Under the pieces are notes generated by a model. That model was not told where the DNA came from. It saw only the letters and a program-made list of their open reading frames with translations, and made no database searches. The translations under genes and the position numbers were made by a program. From assembly GCF_034670185.1 (NCBI RefSeq), contig NZ_JAXMNY010000001.1, positions 186,001-250,000 of the forward strand: a DNA stretch of 64,000 bases. Reading direction: 5' to 3'. Each line of letters begins with the position of its first letter. Position 1 is the first letter of the stretch. Shown here in pieces: positions 52,944-61,774 of this stretch. Source of the DNA: Nisaea sp. Lineage in GTDB: Bacteria > Pseudomonadota > Alphaproteobacteria > Thalassobaculales > Thalassobaculaceae.

Positions 52944-53451
52944 CCAAGGGTTGAGACGATACCGGATTTGGCTTCCGGGAAGCAATGATAAATGAACCGG
53001 AAGAGTGGAAAAAATGAATGCGGTTCGATAGGCGCGGAATTCTGCGAAAATTGCCTGCCCGCGGCGATGTTTAAAGTAAAATGGAAATAAAATAAGAGTA
53101 AATTCACCAATTCATTTAGGTGAATTAAGGGTTGCGTGGGGGGTTGCGGGTTGCGCTTCGCAATCCGGCGATCCGAAGTCTTGATCTTGCGGTCAAGCTC
53201 CGCATTTCCATTAGGAGGCCCGTGCCAAGCCATCGACCTGAATAATGCCGTTTTCGGTTTTCCGAATCAACATATTTTGTGCGCCGAAATGTCATTAAAT
53301 CTACATCTAGTAGTTTTCCGCACTGTTGCCTCGTAATGCGAGCGTCCGCCGATACATGGAAAAGCAGGTCTTGCCTGGGGTTCCGGTGCTGTGGCTCTCT
53401 TGGTGGCATCGGCGGTGCCGACTTTCAGAGATTTCGCGTGGGAGAAATAAT
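52944..53451. other. Intergenic region between nrdJ and lysE-like gene
   Basis: No gene recognised. It contains AATTCACC/GGTGAATT (53101-53108, 53119-53126), a G-rich repeated stretch GGGTTGCG (three copies within 53128-53154) and a small hairpin TTGCGCTTCGCAA. It should include the promoters of both divergent genes. Confidence 0.4.
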
Positions 53452-54081
53452 ATGGACCTGGCGCTCTGGCTCGCATTCACAGCAGCCTCGGCTTTTATGC
53501 TGGCGATACCGGGGCCGACCGTGATGCTGGTTGCGAGCTACGCGATGGCACGCGGGCGGGAATCGGGCTGGGCGACGGTGCCGGGCGTTGCGCTCGGAGA
53601 TTTGTTGGCAATGACGGTATCGCTGCTCGGCGCGGGTGTTGTTCTGGCCGCATCCGCCGATCTCTTCACCGTGATGAAATTGGCTGGAGCAGGCTATCTC
53701 GTCTGGCTCGGTATCCAGCTATGGCGGAGCAAGCCCGAACTTGCGTCGGTACCGGTCGGGACAGGGCGACGCGACAAACTCAGGATGTTCAGCAATGCCT
53801 TTGTGGTGACGGCGCTCAATCCCAAGGGTATCGTTTTCTTCGTGGCTTTCGTGCCGCAATTCGTCGATCCATCGCGTCCCATCGTGATGCAATGCTTCAT
53901 CCTCATTGCGACCTTCGTGATTCTCGGTGCATTGAACGCGGTCTTCTGGGCGGTTATGGCCGGGACGATGCGGAATCGGTTTTCCAGTCCGCGGGCGCTC
54001 CGGATAGTGAACAGGCTTGGCGGAAGTGCAATGATTGGCGCTGGACTTCTGACAGCCCTGACCCGGCGTTCTGTCGGGTGA
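53452..54081 (+). CDS. LysE/RhtB family amino acid exporter
   Basis: A 209-aa inner-membrane protein with six predicted helices. N-terminal AIPGPTVMLVASYAMARG is the family signature, with the short motif GIQLWRSKPEL after helix 3 and NPKGIVFFVAFVPQF before helix 4. Exports an amino acid or similar compound. ATG at 53452 with GGAGA upstream gives the standard N-terminus; longer frames begin with basic, non-family sequence. Followed at 38 bases by the rraA-like gene. Confidence 0.92.
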   Translation: MDLALWLAFTAASAFMLAIPGPTVMLVASYAMARGRESGWATVPGVALGDLLAMTVSLLGAGVVLAASADLFTVMKLAGAGYLVWLGIQLWRSKPELASVPVGTGRRDKLRMFSNAFVVTALNPKGIVFFVAFVPQFVDPSRPIVMQCFILIATFVILGALNAVFWAVMAGTMRNRFSSPRALRIVNRLGGSAMIGAGLLTALTRRSVG

Positions 54082-54119
54082 AGGGTAGTAACGACAAAAA
54101 AACATATGGGAGCGGACCA

Positions 54120-54785
54120 ATGGCGATCATCAGATACAAGGGCGACTATAAGGCGCTCGATGCAGCGGCGCTGGAGCGCTGGAAAGGCGTGCCGCCAGCG
54201 GTCGCCGGAGATTGTCTGAACCGGACGGCGAGCATGGCGGGACGGGTCTCGCCCCTGCATCCGGACATGCGAATCATCGGACATGCCCGGACCATTCGGG
54301 TCATGGCCGGCGACAATGCCTGCGTTCATGCGGCTATTCCGCTGATGCGGCAGGGAGAGATCATCGTGATCGATGCCGGTGGCAATCCGGATGTCGCCAT
54401 CATCGGGGAAATCCTCGTCACCGCAGCGAAGCACAAGGGGGTCGCCGGATTCGTCATAGACGGAGCCGCACGGGATGTGGCGGAACTCCGTGCGGGAGAT
54501 ATCCCGGTCTTCGCCTCGGCGTCTGTTCCGGCCGGGCCGCACAAGGGGTTCGGCGGATCGATCGACGGTCCGATTTCCTGCGGCGGCGTTCCGGTGATGA
54601 CGGGCGATCTCATCCTCGGCGATGCGGACGGCGTGACCGTCGTGCCGTTGGGCCAGGCGGCCGCGATTCTGGAAGCCGGTGAGGCACATGTCCGCAAGGA
54701 AACGGATATGCTGGCGCAGCTTGCGGCCGGCAAGACGACGGCGGAGATGCTCGGCATCGAAATTCCGGAAGTCAACGCGGAATGA
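54120..54785 (+). CDS. RraA-like / HMG aldolase family protein
   Basis: A 221-aa member of the RraA-like fold, shared by ribonuclease E inhibitor RraA and 4-hydroxy-4-methyl-2-oxoglutarate/4-carboxy-4-hydroxy-2-oxoadipate aldolases. The segment GFVIDGAARDVAELR holds the G..DG..RD metal-binding motif of the aldolases (Arg-Asp), and GEILVTAAK is the substrate loop, which favours an aldolase or decarboxylase role over RNase E inhibition. Just downstream of the LysE-type exporter and probably co-transcribed. Confidence 0.85.
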   Translation: MAIIRYKGDYKALDAAALERWKGVPPAVAGDCLNRTASMAGRVSPLHPDMRIIGHARTIRVMAGDNACVHAAIPLMRQGEIIVIDAGGNPDVAIIGEILVTAAKHKGVAGFVIDGAARDVAELRAGDIPVFASASVPAGPHKGFGGSIDGPISCGGVPVMTGDLILGDADGVTVVPLGQAAAILEAGEAHVRKETDMLAQLAAGKTTAEMLGIEIPEVNAE

Positions 54786-54870
54786 GCCGATGCGCGTCCG
54801 ACTGGACTGCGCGGCGTGGGAATGACATATTCCGCCAACGTATTGATGCAGGTGACAAGGTGGTTGGTCG

Positions 54871-55224
54871 ATGAACATCGGCACGTCAATTTACACATGG
54901 CTTCACGGTCGCGAGGTCGGCCAGGACCAGTTCGGCAATCGCTACTACGAGCACAAGTCCGAACCGGCTGCTGGCTACAAGCGGAAGCGCTGGGTGATTT
55001 ATAACGGCATCGTCGAAGCCTCGAAGGTTCCGGCGGAATGGCATGCTTGGTTGCACTACACAGCCGAAGCGCCGCTGGAAGCCGAGCATGAGTTTGAATG
55101 GCAGAAAGAACATCTGCCCAACCTTACGGGCACCCGGTACGCCTACCGTCCACCGGGGCATGTCCTCGAGGGCGGTAAGCGTGACGCGGCTACCGGAGAT
55201 TATGAAGCCTGGACGCCAAACTGA
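54871..55224 (+). CDS. NADH:ubiquinone oxidoreductase subunit NDUFA12 family
   Basis: A 117-aa homologue of the mitochondrial B17.2/NDUFA12 accessory subunit of complex I, a marker of alphaproteobacteria. Diagnostic segments are VGQDQFGNRYYEHK, KRWVIYNGIVEASKVPAEWHAWLH (shown in part: RWVIYNGIVEASKVPAEWH) and the C-terminal GDYEAWTPN. It stabilises the peripheral/membrane arm junction of complex I. Followed by mlaD and the DUF2155 gene, the usual alphaproteobacterial order. Confidence 0.94.
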   Translation: MNIGTSIYTWLHGREVGQDQFGNRYYEHKSEPAAGYKRKRWVIYNGIVEASKVPAEWHAWLHYTAEAPLEAEHEFEWQKEHLPNLTGTRYAYRPPGHVLEGGKRDAATGDYEAWTPN

Positions 55225-55285
55225 CGGTTCCCGGCTGTGCGAAGGCGTCGTTCCGACGTCGCCTGGTTCAACCTGTTGAGGTCTC

Positions 55286-55744
55286 ATGAAACGCAATACG
55301 ATCGAAACGGTTATTGGCGCCGTAGTGTTGCTGGTTGCCGGCATATTCACCGTGTTCGCCTATATTTCGGCCGATCTCAACACGCGTGGCGGCTATATCG
55401 TGACGGCAAACTTCAACAAGGTTTCGGGCCTTGCCGTCGGCGGTGATGTCCGGATGAGCGGGATCAAGGTCGGTACCATTGTCAGCCAGGAACTGGATCC
55501 AAAATCCTTCCTGGCCAAAGTGACAATGAATATCCGCGACGATATTGAACTGCCGGCTGACAGTGCGGCCGCAATCTCGAATGAAGGCCTGCTCGGCGGG
55601 AGCTTTCTGGAGATCATTCCGGGTGGCGATCCGGATCTCATCAAGGATGGCGGTACTATCGAATATACGCAGGACCCCGTCGATATCGTTCAACTTCTCG
55701 GCAAGTTCATATTTTCGGCCGGTTCTTCCGCTAAGAAGGAATAG
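55286..55744 (+). CDS. mlaD: Outer membrane lipid asymmetry protein MlaD
   Basis: A 152-aa MCE-domain protein anchored by one N-terminal membrane helix (residues 8-28). MlaD forms a periplasmic hexamer on the MlaFEDB transporter that moves phospholipids between membranes. The MCE core VTANFNKVSGLAVGGDVRMSGIKVG and NEGLLGGSFLEIIPGG are clear. The other mla genes are not here; in alphaproteobacteria mlaD is often next to the NDUFA12 gene as in this window. Confidence 0.9.
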   Translation: MKRNTIETVIGAVVLLVAGIFTVFAYISADLNTRGGYIVTANFNKVSGLAVGGDVRMSGIKVGTIVSQELDPKSFLAKVTMNIRDDIELPADSAAAISNEGLLGGSFLEIIPGGDPDLIKDGGTIEYTQDPVDIVQLLGKFIFSAGSSAKKE

Positions 55745-55772
55745 TAGGGCGAAACTGGTTGGGACCGCTCCC

Positions 55773-56204
55773 ATGCGACTGTCGAAGTTTGTCTTTATCG
55801 GGCTGGCGGTTTTTCTGATCGCCCGGTCTGTTGGCGCCGGTGCTCAGACGCCCGCTCCCGAGCCGGGCTGGATCGAGCTTCCGGTGGCAGTCATGCAGGG
55901 GCTGGACAAGATCACGGCGCGGATTTCCACCTTTGAGGCAGAGGTCGGTGAGACGGCGACCTTCGGGACGTTCTCCATTACGCCGCGTGCCTGCCGCAAG
56001 CGTCCGCCGACCGAAACACCGGAAAACGCCGCCTTCCTCGAGATAGACGAGCAGAAACCCGATGAAGAGCTGATCCGCTTGTTCTCGGGCTGGATGTTCT
56101 CTTCAAGTCCCGCACTGAATGCGGTCGAGCATCCGGTCTACGATGTCTGGCTTCTTGACTGCAGAAGTTCTTCGACGAACGGCCAGTCATCAAACCCCGA
56201 GTAA
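55773..56204 (+). CDS. DUF2155 domain-containing protein
   Basis: A 143-aa periplasmic protein: signal peptide (MRLSKFVFIGLAVFLIARS, cleaved near GAG-AQ) and DUF2155 core (MQGLDKITARISTFEAEVGE, FGTFSITPRACRKRPP, LFSGWMFSSSPALNAVEHPVYDVW). Role unknown, but conserved next to mlaD and NDUFA12 in alphaproteobacteria. Its 3' end overlaps the convergent aat gene by 67 bases. Confidence 0.88.
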   Translation: MRLSKFVFIGLAVFLIARSVGAGAQTPAPEPGWIELPVAVMQGLDKITARISTFEAEVGETATFGTFSITPRACRKRPPTETPENAAFLEIDEQKPDEELIRLFSGWMFSSSPALNAVEHPVYDVWLLDCRSSSTNGQSSNPE

Positions 56205-56791
56205 AATTCGGCCGGAATCTTGATGGCTTCGGCGAGCTGGTCGCGGTAACTCTGACGCGGAATCTCGACGGCTCCGAATTGTGCCAGATGGTCGGTGATG
56301 AACTGGCTGTCCAGCAGAGTGAAGCCGGACGCCTTGAGCCGGGCAACCAGATGAACAAGCGCGACCTTGCTTGCGTTCGGCTCCCGGCTGAACATGCTTT
56401 CGCCGAAAAAAGCGGCCCCCAAAGCTACCCCGTAGAGTCCGCCGACGAGCTTTCCGTCGTGCCAGCATTCCACGCTGTGCCCGTAACCCATCTCATGAAG
56501 CGACATGTAAAGCTTGAAGATTTCGTCGTTGATCCAGGTGTCGGGACGCTCGTCCCTCGGTTCCGCGCAGCCCTCGAGGACAGCTTTGAAATTCGTATCG
56601 CACCGGATGTCGAAACGCCGCCGCTTTACCTCCTTGCGGAGGCTGCGCGACACATGAAAGGTGTTGAGAGGCAGAACGCCGCGCTTTTCCGGATCAACGA
56701 AGAAGGTGCGGGCATCGTCATGGCTTTCCGCCATCGGAAAGACACCGATGGCATAAGCCTGCAGCAACAGTTCGGGCCGCAATTGCGACAT
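56138..56791 (-). CDS. aat: Leucyl/phenylalanyl-tRNA-protein transferase
   Basis: Transfers Leu or Phe from tRNA to N-terminal Arg/Lys of proteins, creating N-degrons that ClpS delivers to ClpAP. Conserved LLQAYAIGVFPMAES, VLPLNTFHVSRSLRK, GYGHSVECWHDGKLVGGLYGV and GESMFSREPNASK are all present; 217 aa is full length. It lies just downstream of accC and ends inside the convergent DUF2155 gene. Confidence 0.95.
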   Translation of the reverse strand: MSQLRPELLLQAYAIGVFPMAESHDDARTFFVDPEKRGVLPLNTFHVSRSLRKEVKRRRFDIRCDTNFKAVLEGCAEPRDERPDTWINDEIFKLYMSLHEMGYGHSVECWHDGKLVGGLYGVALGAAFFGESMFSREPNASKVALVHLVARLKASGFTLLDSQFITDHLAQFGAVEIPRQSYRDQLAEAIKIPAEFYSGFDDWPFVEELLQSRSQTS

Positions 56792-56838
56792 CGTGCCGGC
56801 ACCTCCTCTGCACCCGGTTGGGCGATATGCCGAGCCGG

Positions 56839-58185
56839 TTAGGCCGGATCGGCGAGGAAAACCTTCTCAAGCCAGTGTATGTCGTATTCGCCGTTTATGA
56901 AATCGGGAGCCTGCGAGAGATCCTGATGCAGAGGCACGGTGGTCTCCACATTGCTTATCACGATTTCGTCCAAAGCCCGGCGCAGCCGCAGCAAACACTC
57001 ATTCCTGTTGGAGCCATGCACGATCAGTTTGGCGATCAGGCTGTCATAGAATGGTGGGATCTGATAGCCGGCATAGAGAGCCGAATCGACCCTGACCCCG
57101 AGACCGCCCGGTGCATGGTAGTCGGTGACGCGGCCCGGAGACGGCATGAAGGTGCGCGGGTTTTCCGCATTGATCCGGCACTCGATTGAATGTCCGTTCA
57201 GCACCACATCGTCCTGGGTGAAGGACAGCGAAGCGCCCGAGGCGATCTGGATCTGCTCGCGCACGAGATCGATGCCGGTGATCATCTCGGTGATCGGGTG
57301 CTCGACCTGCAGGCGGGTGTTCATCTCGATGAAGAAGAATTCGCCATCCTCATAGAGGAACTCGAGCGTTCCAAGGCTGCGATAATTCATCTTCGCGGTG
57401 GCTTTTGCGGCAATTGCGCCGATTTTAGCACGGGCAGCTTCGTTCAATGCCGGGGAGGGGGCTTCCTCCAGGACCTTCTGGTGGCGCCGCTGCAGGGAGC
57501 AGTCACGCTCGCCCAAATGCACCACATGGCCGTGGCCGTCGCCGACGATCTGCACTTCGATATGGCGCGGCTTGGAGAGATACCGCTCCATATAGACTTC
57601 GTCATTGCCGAAGGCGGCCGCTGCTTCCCGGCGGGCCATGTTGTAGGCGTCGCTGACTTCTTCGCGGTTCTGGGCAATCTTCATGCCGCGCCCGCCGCCG
57701 CCGGCTGTTGCCTTGATCAGGACCGGAAACCCGATCTCCTCGGCCGCGGCGATGGCGCCCTCGACTGATTCGACTGGCCCGTCCGATCCGGGCACGCAGG
57801 GAATTCCCAGTGCCTTTACCGTCCGTTTGGCGATGATCTTGTCGCCCATGTCGCGGATATGCTGCGGCGAGGGGCCGATGAAGACAAATCCATGAGCTTC
57901 GACGATTTCGGCGAAATCCGCATTCTCGGACAGGAAACCGACACCGGGATGGATGGCGTCGGCGCCGGTCACGGTCGCGGCGGTCAGAATAGCCGGAATG
58001 TTAAGGTAGCTGTCCTTCGCGGCAGGTGGGCCGATACAGACACTCTCATCGGCGAGGCGCACATGCATCGCGTCCGCATCGGCGGTCGAATGCACGGCGA
58101 CGGTCCGTATGCCCATTTCTCGGCAGGCCCGGTGAATGCGCAGGGCCACGTCGCCGCGATTGGCGATCAGGACTTTCTCAAACAT
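56839..58185 (-). CDS. accC: Acetyl-CoA carboxylase biotin carboxylase subunit
   Basis: ATP-grasp enzyme of 448 aa that carboxylates biotin on AccB, the first step of fatty acid synthesis. N-terminal KVLIANRGDVALRIHRACRE, the ATP loop KATAGGGGRGMKIA, the catalytic FIEMNTRLQVEHPITEMITG and biotin-site residues are clear. One deviation: relatives usually read RGEIA where this has RGDVA, a conservative change. 15 bases after accB; operon aroQ-accB-accC. Confidence 0.96.
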   Translation of the reverse strand: MFEKVLIANRGDVALRIHRACREMGIRTVAVHSTADADAMHVRLADESVCIGPPAAKDSYLNIPAILTAATVTGADAIHPGVGFLSENADFAEIVEAHGFVFIGPSPQHIRDMGDKIIAKRTVKALGIPCVPGSDGPVESVEGAIAAAEEIGFPVLIKATAGGGGRGMKIAQNREEVSDAYNMARREAAAAFGNDEVYMERYLSKPRHIEVQIVGDGHGHVVHLGERDCSLQRRHQKVLEEAPSPALNEAARAKIGAIAAKATAKMNYRSLGTLEFLYEDGEFFFIEMNTRLQVEHPITEMITGIDLVREQIQIASGASLSFTQDDVVLNGHSIECRINAENPRTFMPSPGRVTDYHAPGGLGVRVDSALYAGYQIPPFYDSLIAKLIVHGSNRNECLLRLRRALDEIVISNVETTVPLHQDLSQAPDFINGEYDIHWLEKVFLADPA

Positions 58186-58200
58186 TTCGGCTCCAGCCTG

Positions 58201-58641
58201 CTACTCGATCACGATCAGCGGCTGGCCGAACTCGATCGGCTGCCCGTTCTGAACCAGTACGTCCTTCACCGTTCCGGCACGGGGCGCGGGAATCGGGTTC
58301 ATGACCTTCATGGCTTCGATGATCATCAGGGTCTGGCCTTCTGTTACCCTGGTGCCGACAGAAACGAACGGTGCCGTGTCGGGGTCGGGGCCGAGATAGG
58401 CTGTTCCGACCATCGGGGAATTCACCGCGCCTGCGATATCGGCAGATGCTGTGTCCGCAGCCGCGGCGGGTGCGACTGCTGCGGGCGCCGGAGCGGCGAC
58501 CACGCTGGCGGCCTGTTGCACGGCCGGACGGGCCACGCGGATCCGCCAGTCGTCCTTCGCATATTCAAGCTCACCGAGGCCGGTCTCTTCCAGGAGGGCG
58601 GCGAGCTTTCTTACGAGTTTGCTGTCAATGTCGTGCGACAA
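58201..58641 (-). CDS. accB: Acetyl-CoA carboxylase biotin carboxyl carrier protein
   Basis: A 146-aa BCCP: N-terminal helix (LVRKLAALLEETGLGELEY), Ala/Pro-rich linker (residues 45-70) and C-terminal biotinyl domain with the biotinylation lysine in IIEAMKVMNPI. It carries carboxybiotin between AccC and the carboxyltransferase. Start is TTG at 58641 with GGAG about 8 bases upstream. Confidence 0.95.
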   Translation of the reverse strand: MSHDIDSKLVRKLAALLEETGLGELEYAKDDWRIRVARPAVQQAASVVAAPAPAAVAPAAAADTASADIAGAVNSPMVGTAYLGPDPDTAPFVSVGTRVTEGQTLMIIEAMKVMNPIPAPRAGTVKDVLVQNGQPIEFGQPLIVIE

Positions 58642-58659
58642 AGGGATCTCCGGGTTCGT

Positions 58660-59124
58660 TCAGGTGCGATCAAGTATCCGCGCCATACCATCGAGGGCCA
58701 GGACATAGCCTTGGGTTCCAAGCCCTACGATGATTCCTTCGGCGACGGAGGAAATATAGGAAGTGTGGCGGAAGCTTTCGCGCCGGTGGATGTTCGAAAT
58801 ATGCACTTCGATGACTGGCAGGTCGGCTACACGCAAAGCGTCGTGAATAGCGACGGAGGTGTGCGTGTAGGCGCCTGCATTGATGATGATGCCGGACGCG
58901 CTGCCGCGTGCCTGCTGGATAATCGTTACCAGCTCACCTTCAAAGTTCGATTGCCGAAAATCTGTGTCCAATCCAAGTGTTACCGCATGATCGGCACACA
59001 TGGCTTCGACATCATCCAATGTCTCGGCCCCGTAGAGCTCAGGCTCCCGGGTTCCAAGCATGTTCAGATTGGGGCCATTGAGAATAAGTATTTCCGGGCG
59101 TTCGGACACTATGCTCGCCTGCAT
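58660..59124 (-). CDS. aroQ: Type II 3-dehydroquinate dehydratase
   Basis: A 154-aa dodecameric enzyme of the shikimate pathway. N-terminal LNGPNLNMLGTREPELYG with catalytic region, QSNFEGELV, INAGAYTHTSVAIHDAL and IEVHISNIHRRESFRH, with the catalytic His in the last segment. First gene of the aroQ-accB-accC set, 18 bases before accB. Confidence 0.96.
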   Translation of the reverse strand: MQASIVSERPEILILNGPNLNMLGTREPELYGAETLDDVEAMCADHAVTLGLDTDFRQSNFEGELVTIIQQARGSASGIIINAGAYTHTSVAIHDALRVADLPVIEVHISNIHRRESFRHTSYISSVAEGIIVGLGTQGYVLALDGMARILDRT

Positions 59125-59187
59125 CTCAGTTTCGAGGGTTATATCACGCGGCCCGACTGACGCAATCGGAACCGGCTGCCGAGCAAT

Positions 59188-59754
59188 CTAATATAACGGA
59201 TCCTTGGAATACATGGTGAGAGTGGCGTTGCCTACCTTAATTCGGGTGCCGTCGTTTCTGTAAGTGGCTTCCCGGGAGGGTGCATCCTCTCCGGCACGCC
59301 CGGAGACCGTGTCGGTCACTTTTGTGCATCCGAGGATCGTATCCAGCTCTCCCCCGGAGCCGGTCATGGGCAGAAGCAAGCGCTGGACCAGTACATGGCG
59401 CTTGTCATGCAAGGTCTGCGCCCCAATCGTATGGATAATGTGTCCGGACTCAAGACAGTCGTCCAGTCGCTCTTTCAGAAGATTGGCTGTTCTACCAGAC
59501 AGGAAATCTTTCAGAGAGCGACCGCGCAGACCTTGGCCATAAAGTGTGTTCACAGCTTCGCCCACGAGGTGGTAGCGATAGCAATTCAGGTCCGGTTCGC
59601 GTTGGCATATCCAGACAAACGGAAGTGCTTGACCAAGCTCAAGCGGTTCAATCGACTTGCGCGCCGGATAGGTGTCGCCGCCGCGCCACGCGAACCATCT
59701 TTCCACCAATTTCCCTAATGTAGGGTCTTCGATGTTCTCGAATATCTGGCTCAT
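59188..59754 (-). CDS. PAS_5-family sensor-like protein
   Basis: A 188-aa protein of the PAS_5 (PF07310) type common in Rhodospirillales: LGKLVERWFAWRGGDTYPARKSIEPLELG, shown in part (LVERWFAWRGGDTYPARKS), followed by LPFVWICQREPDLNCYRYHLVGEAVNTLYG and a TGSGGELDTILGCTKV end. These single-domain proteins often number several per genome; ligand and output are unknown. The ATG at 59754 is preferred over a TTG at 59790. Confidence 0.75.
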   Translation of the reverse strand: MSQIFENIEDPTLGKLVERWFAWRGGDTYPARKSIEPLELGQALPFVWICQREPDLNCYRYHLVGEAVNTLYGQGLRGRSLKDFLSGRTANLLKERLDDCLESGHIIHTIGAQTLHDKRHVLVQRLLLPMTGSGGELDTILGCTKVTDTVSGRAGEDAPSREATYRNDGTRIKVGNATLTMYSKDPLY

Positions 59755-59898
59755 TGCCTGAACTCTTTCCAAGAGCTTGGACGGGTCCAAAGCGCGATCG
59801 CGCGAACCTCAATCGGAATCCGGATATCATGCCGCAATGGTTGTGGCAATAAACCTCGTGTAGAAAATATCAGTCGTGAAGTCTTGAGATGTTAATAT

Positions 59899-60411
59899 TC
59901 ACATTGGCGGAGTGGTTGTCATGCTTTTGGCCGTTTTTGTCAATTTTTCCAACAATTGAATTAAATCCCGTTTCTCCTTTTCGCTGAGGGCCGATGAGAG
60001 ATAGGCTTCCCGTTCGAGGGCGATGGGCACGATTTGGTTGTAAATTTTAGAGCCGCTATCGGAAAGAGACAGGGTCGCGCGGCGTTTGTCTTCAGGGTCT
60101 ACCTGTTTGCGGATATGCCCTGCGTCCAATAATTTCGCGGCGGCACGGCTGACCTGAACCTTGTCCATCGCCGCACGTTGTCGAATGTCGTTAGCCGTCA
60201 TCGGGCCGTCACTGCCGAGAATGGCCACGAGCCGCCACTCGGGGATGCTGATATCGAATTCCGACGCATACAATTTCTGGATGCTGCTGGAGACCAGTGA
60301 CGAGAGCAGCGCTAGCCTATAAGGCAAAAAACTGTCGAGAGAGAACGTTACCTGATCTTGGTCCTGATACGGATTGGCGGAAGTATCAGCACTGCTTTCT
60401 TGACTCTTCAC
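59899..60411 (-). CDS. MarR family transcriptional regulator
   Basis: A 170-aa winged helix regulator: LTVPEWR-like SIPEWRLVAIL, recognition helix region MTANDIRQRAAMDKVQVSRAAAKLLDAGHIRKQ and wing DPEDKRRATLSLSDSG. Dimerisation helices at both ends. GTG at 60411 is placed 7 bases after AGGG; a TTG two codons upstream is the alternative. Divergent from hppD with a dyad between them, so it probably controls tyrosine/aromatic catabolism. Confidence 0.9.
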   Translation of the reverse strand: MKSQESSADTSANPYQDQDQVTFSLDSFLPYRLALLSSLVSSSIQKLYASEFDISIPEWRLVAILGSDGPMTANDIRQRAAMDKVQVSRAAAKLLDAGHIRKQVDPEDKRRATLSLSDSGSKIYNQIVPIALEREAYLSSALSEKEKRDLIQLLEKLTKTAKSMTTTPPM

Positions 60412-60424
60412 GCGCAAACCCTAA

Positions 60425-60444
60425 TTAGTTTCACCTGTAACTAA
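60425..60444. promoter_or_regulatory. Dyad operator between marR and hppD
   Basis: TTAGTT-8-AACTAA (60425-60430, 60439-60444), a palindrome in the size range of MarR-family operators, located 14 bases before the marR start codon and 84 before hppD. Confidence 0.6.
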
Positions 60445-60527
60445 ATATATCCTGCCCTGACGTTCCGTTCTCGCCGGTTTGCTGTCAAGGCGGGAGCTAA
60501 TCCATCAGCAAACCGGAGGAGACATTC

Positions 60528-61619
60528 ATGGCATCCGAAACGCTTTCCCCAATTCCGGGCGGCACCATCGAAAACCCGATGGCGACCGACGGCTTTGAGT
60601 TCGTCGAATATACCGCGCCCGATCCGGAAAATCTGAAGACGCTGTTTCGGTCTCTCGGCTTTACCGCGGTCGCCCGTCACCGATCGAAGGACGTAACGCT
60701 TTTCCGTCAGGGCGGTGTCAATTTCATCGTCAATGGGGAGCCGGACAGTTTCGCTCAGTCCTTCGCCCGCGTTCACGGGCCGTCCTGCTGCGCCATCGCG
60801 TTCCGGGTAAAGGATGCAGCAGCGGCCTATGACCGAGCCATTAAGCTCGGAGCACGACCGTTTGAAGGCAAGGTCGGGCCGATGGAGCTGAACATTCCGG
60901 CGATCCACGGTATCGGCGATAGCCTGATTTATCTGGTGGACCGGTATGGCGAGCAAAGCATTTACGATGTCGATTTCGTACCGCTGGACGGTGTGGAGCA
61001 GGTGCCGGTCGGAGCCGGATTCACAATGGTGGATCATCTGACCCACAACGTGCATCGCGGACGGATGGATGTGTGGGCCGATTTCTACGAGAAGCTCTTC
61101 AATTTTCGCGAGATCCGCTATTTCGACATTGAAGGCAAGCTGACCGGGCTGAAGTCCAAGGCGATGACCAGTCCATGCGGCAAAATTCGGATCCCGATCA
61201 ACGAATCCTCTGACGACAAATCCCAGATTGAGGAATATCTCACCGCCTACAAGGGGGAAGGTATCCAGCATATCGCAATGGCGACCGACGATATCTTTGC
61301 CAGTGTGGAAGCGCTCAAGGCCGCTGGCTCCAGTTTCATGGCGCCGCCGCCGGACACTTATTATGAAATGCTGGACGAAAGGTTGCCCGGGCATGGGGAG
61401 GATGTCGCCAGCCTGAAGCAGCACGGTATTCTGATCGACGGAGCACCGACTGAAAACGGCGGTCTTCTGTTGCAGATTTTCACCGAGACGGTGATCGGCC
61501 CGATCTTCTTCGAGCTCATTCAACGCAAGGGCGATGAAGGATTCGGCGAAGGTAACTTCAAGGCTCTCTTTGAATCCATCGAACAGGACCAGGTCAAGCG
61601 CGGGGTTCTCAACGCCTGA
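60528..61619 (+). CDS. hppD: 4-hydroxyphenylpyruvate dioxygenase
   Basis: Converts 4-hydroxyphenylpyruvate to homogentisate (tyrosine catabolism; also leads to pyomelanin). A two-domain VOC enzyme of 363 aa with iron ligands in VDHLTHNVHRGRMD, IQHIAMATDDI and FFELIQRKGDEGFGEGNFKALF (in part: FFELIQRKGDEGFG). Good GGAGGAGACATTC-type ribosome site upstream. Divergent from a MarR regulator and followed by a terminator; homogentisate dioxygenase is not in this window. Confidence 0.95.
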   Translation: MASETLSPIPGGTIENPMATDGFEFVEYTAPDPENLKTLFRSLGFTAVARHRSKDVTLFRQGGVNFIVNGEPDSFAQSFARVHGPSCCAIAFRVKDAAAAYDRAIKLGARPFEGKVGPMELNIPAIHGIGDSLIYLVDRYGEQSIYDVDFVPLDGVEQVPVGAGFTMVDHLTHNVHRGRMDVWADFYEKLFNFREIRYFDIEGKLTGLKSKAMTSPCGKIRIPINESSDDKSQIEEYLTAYKGEGIQHIAMATDDIFASVEALKAAGSSFMAPPPDTYYEMLDERLPGHGEDVASLKQHGILIDGAPTENGGLLLQIFTETVIGPIFFELIQRKGDEGFGEGNFKALFESIEQDQVKRGVLNA

Positions 61620-61665
61620 TAGAAGATCCTTGACCGGACGGCCAAATCGCTCTTGGCTCCATAGT

Positions 61666-61702
61666 CAGCCCGCCAGCCGATGCTGGCGGGCTGTTACATT
61701 TT
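61666..61702 (+). terminator. hppD terminator
   Basis: CAGCCCGCCAGC (61666-61677), CGAT loop, GCTGGCGGGCTG (61682-61693), then TTACATTTT. Strong 12-bp stem, imperfect T run. Confidence 0.75.
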
Positions 61703-61774
61703 GACCGGGGTATTTATGGTTCCGCTGTTGTTTTTCCGAGCGGTCCGCAGTGCCGGTAGGTCCGGGGGTGTCTT

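Noticed and set aside
53128..53154. G-rich GGGTTGCG repeats as CRISPR or iteron array
   Set aside because: Only three irregular copies with no spacers and no nearby cas or replication genes.
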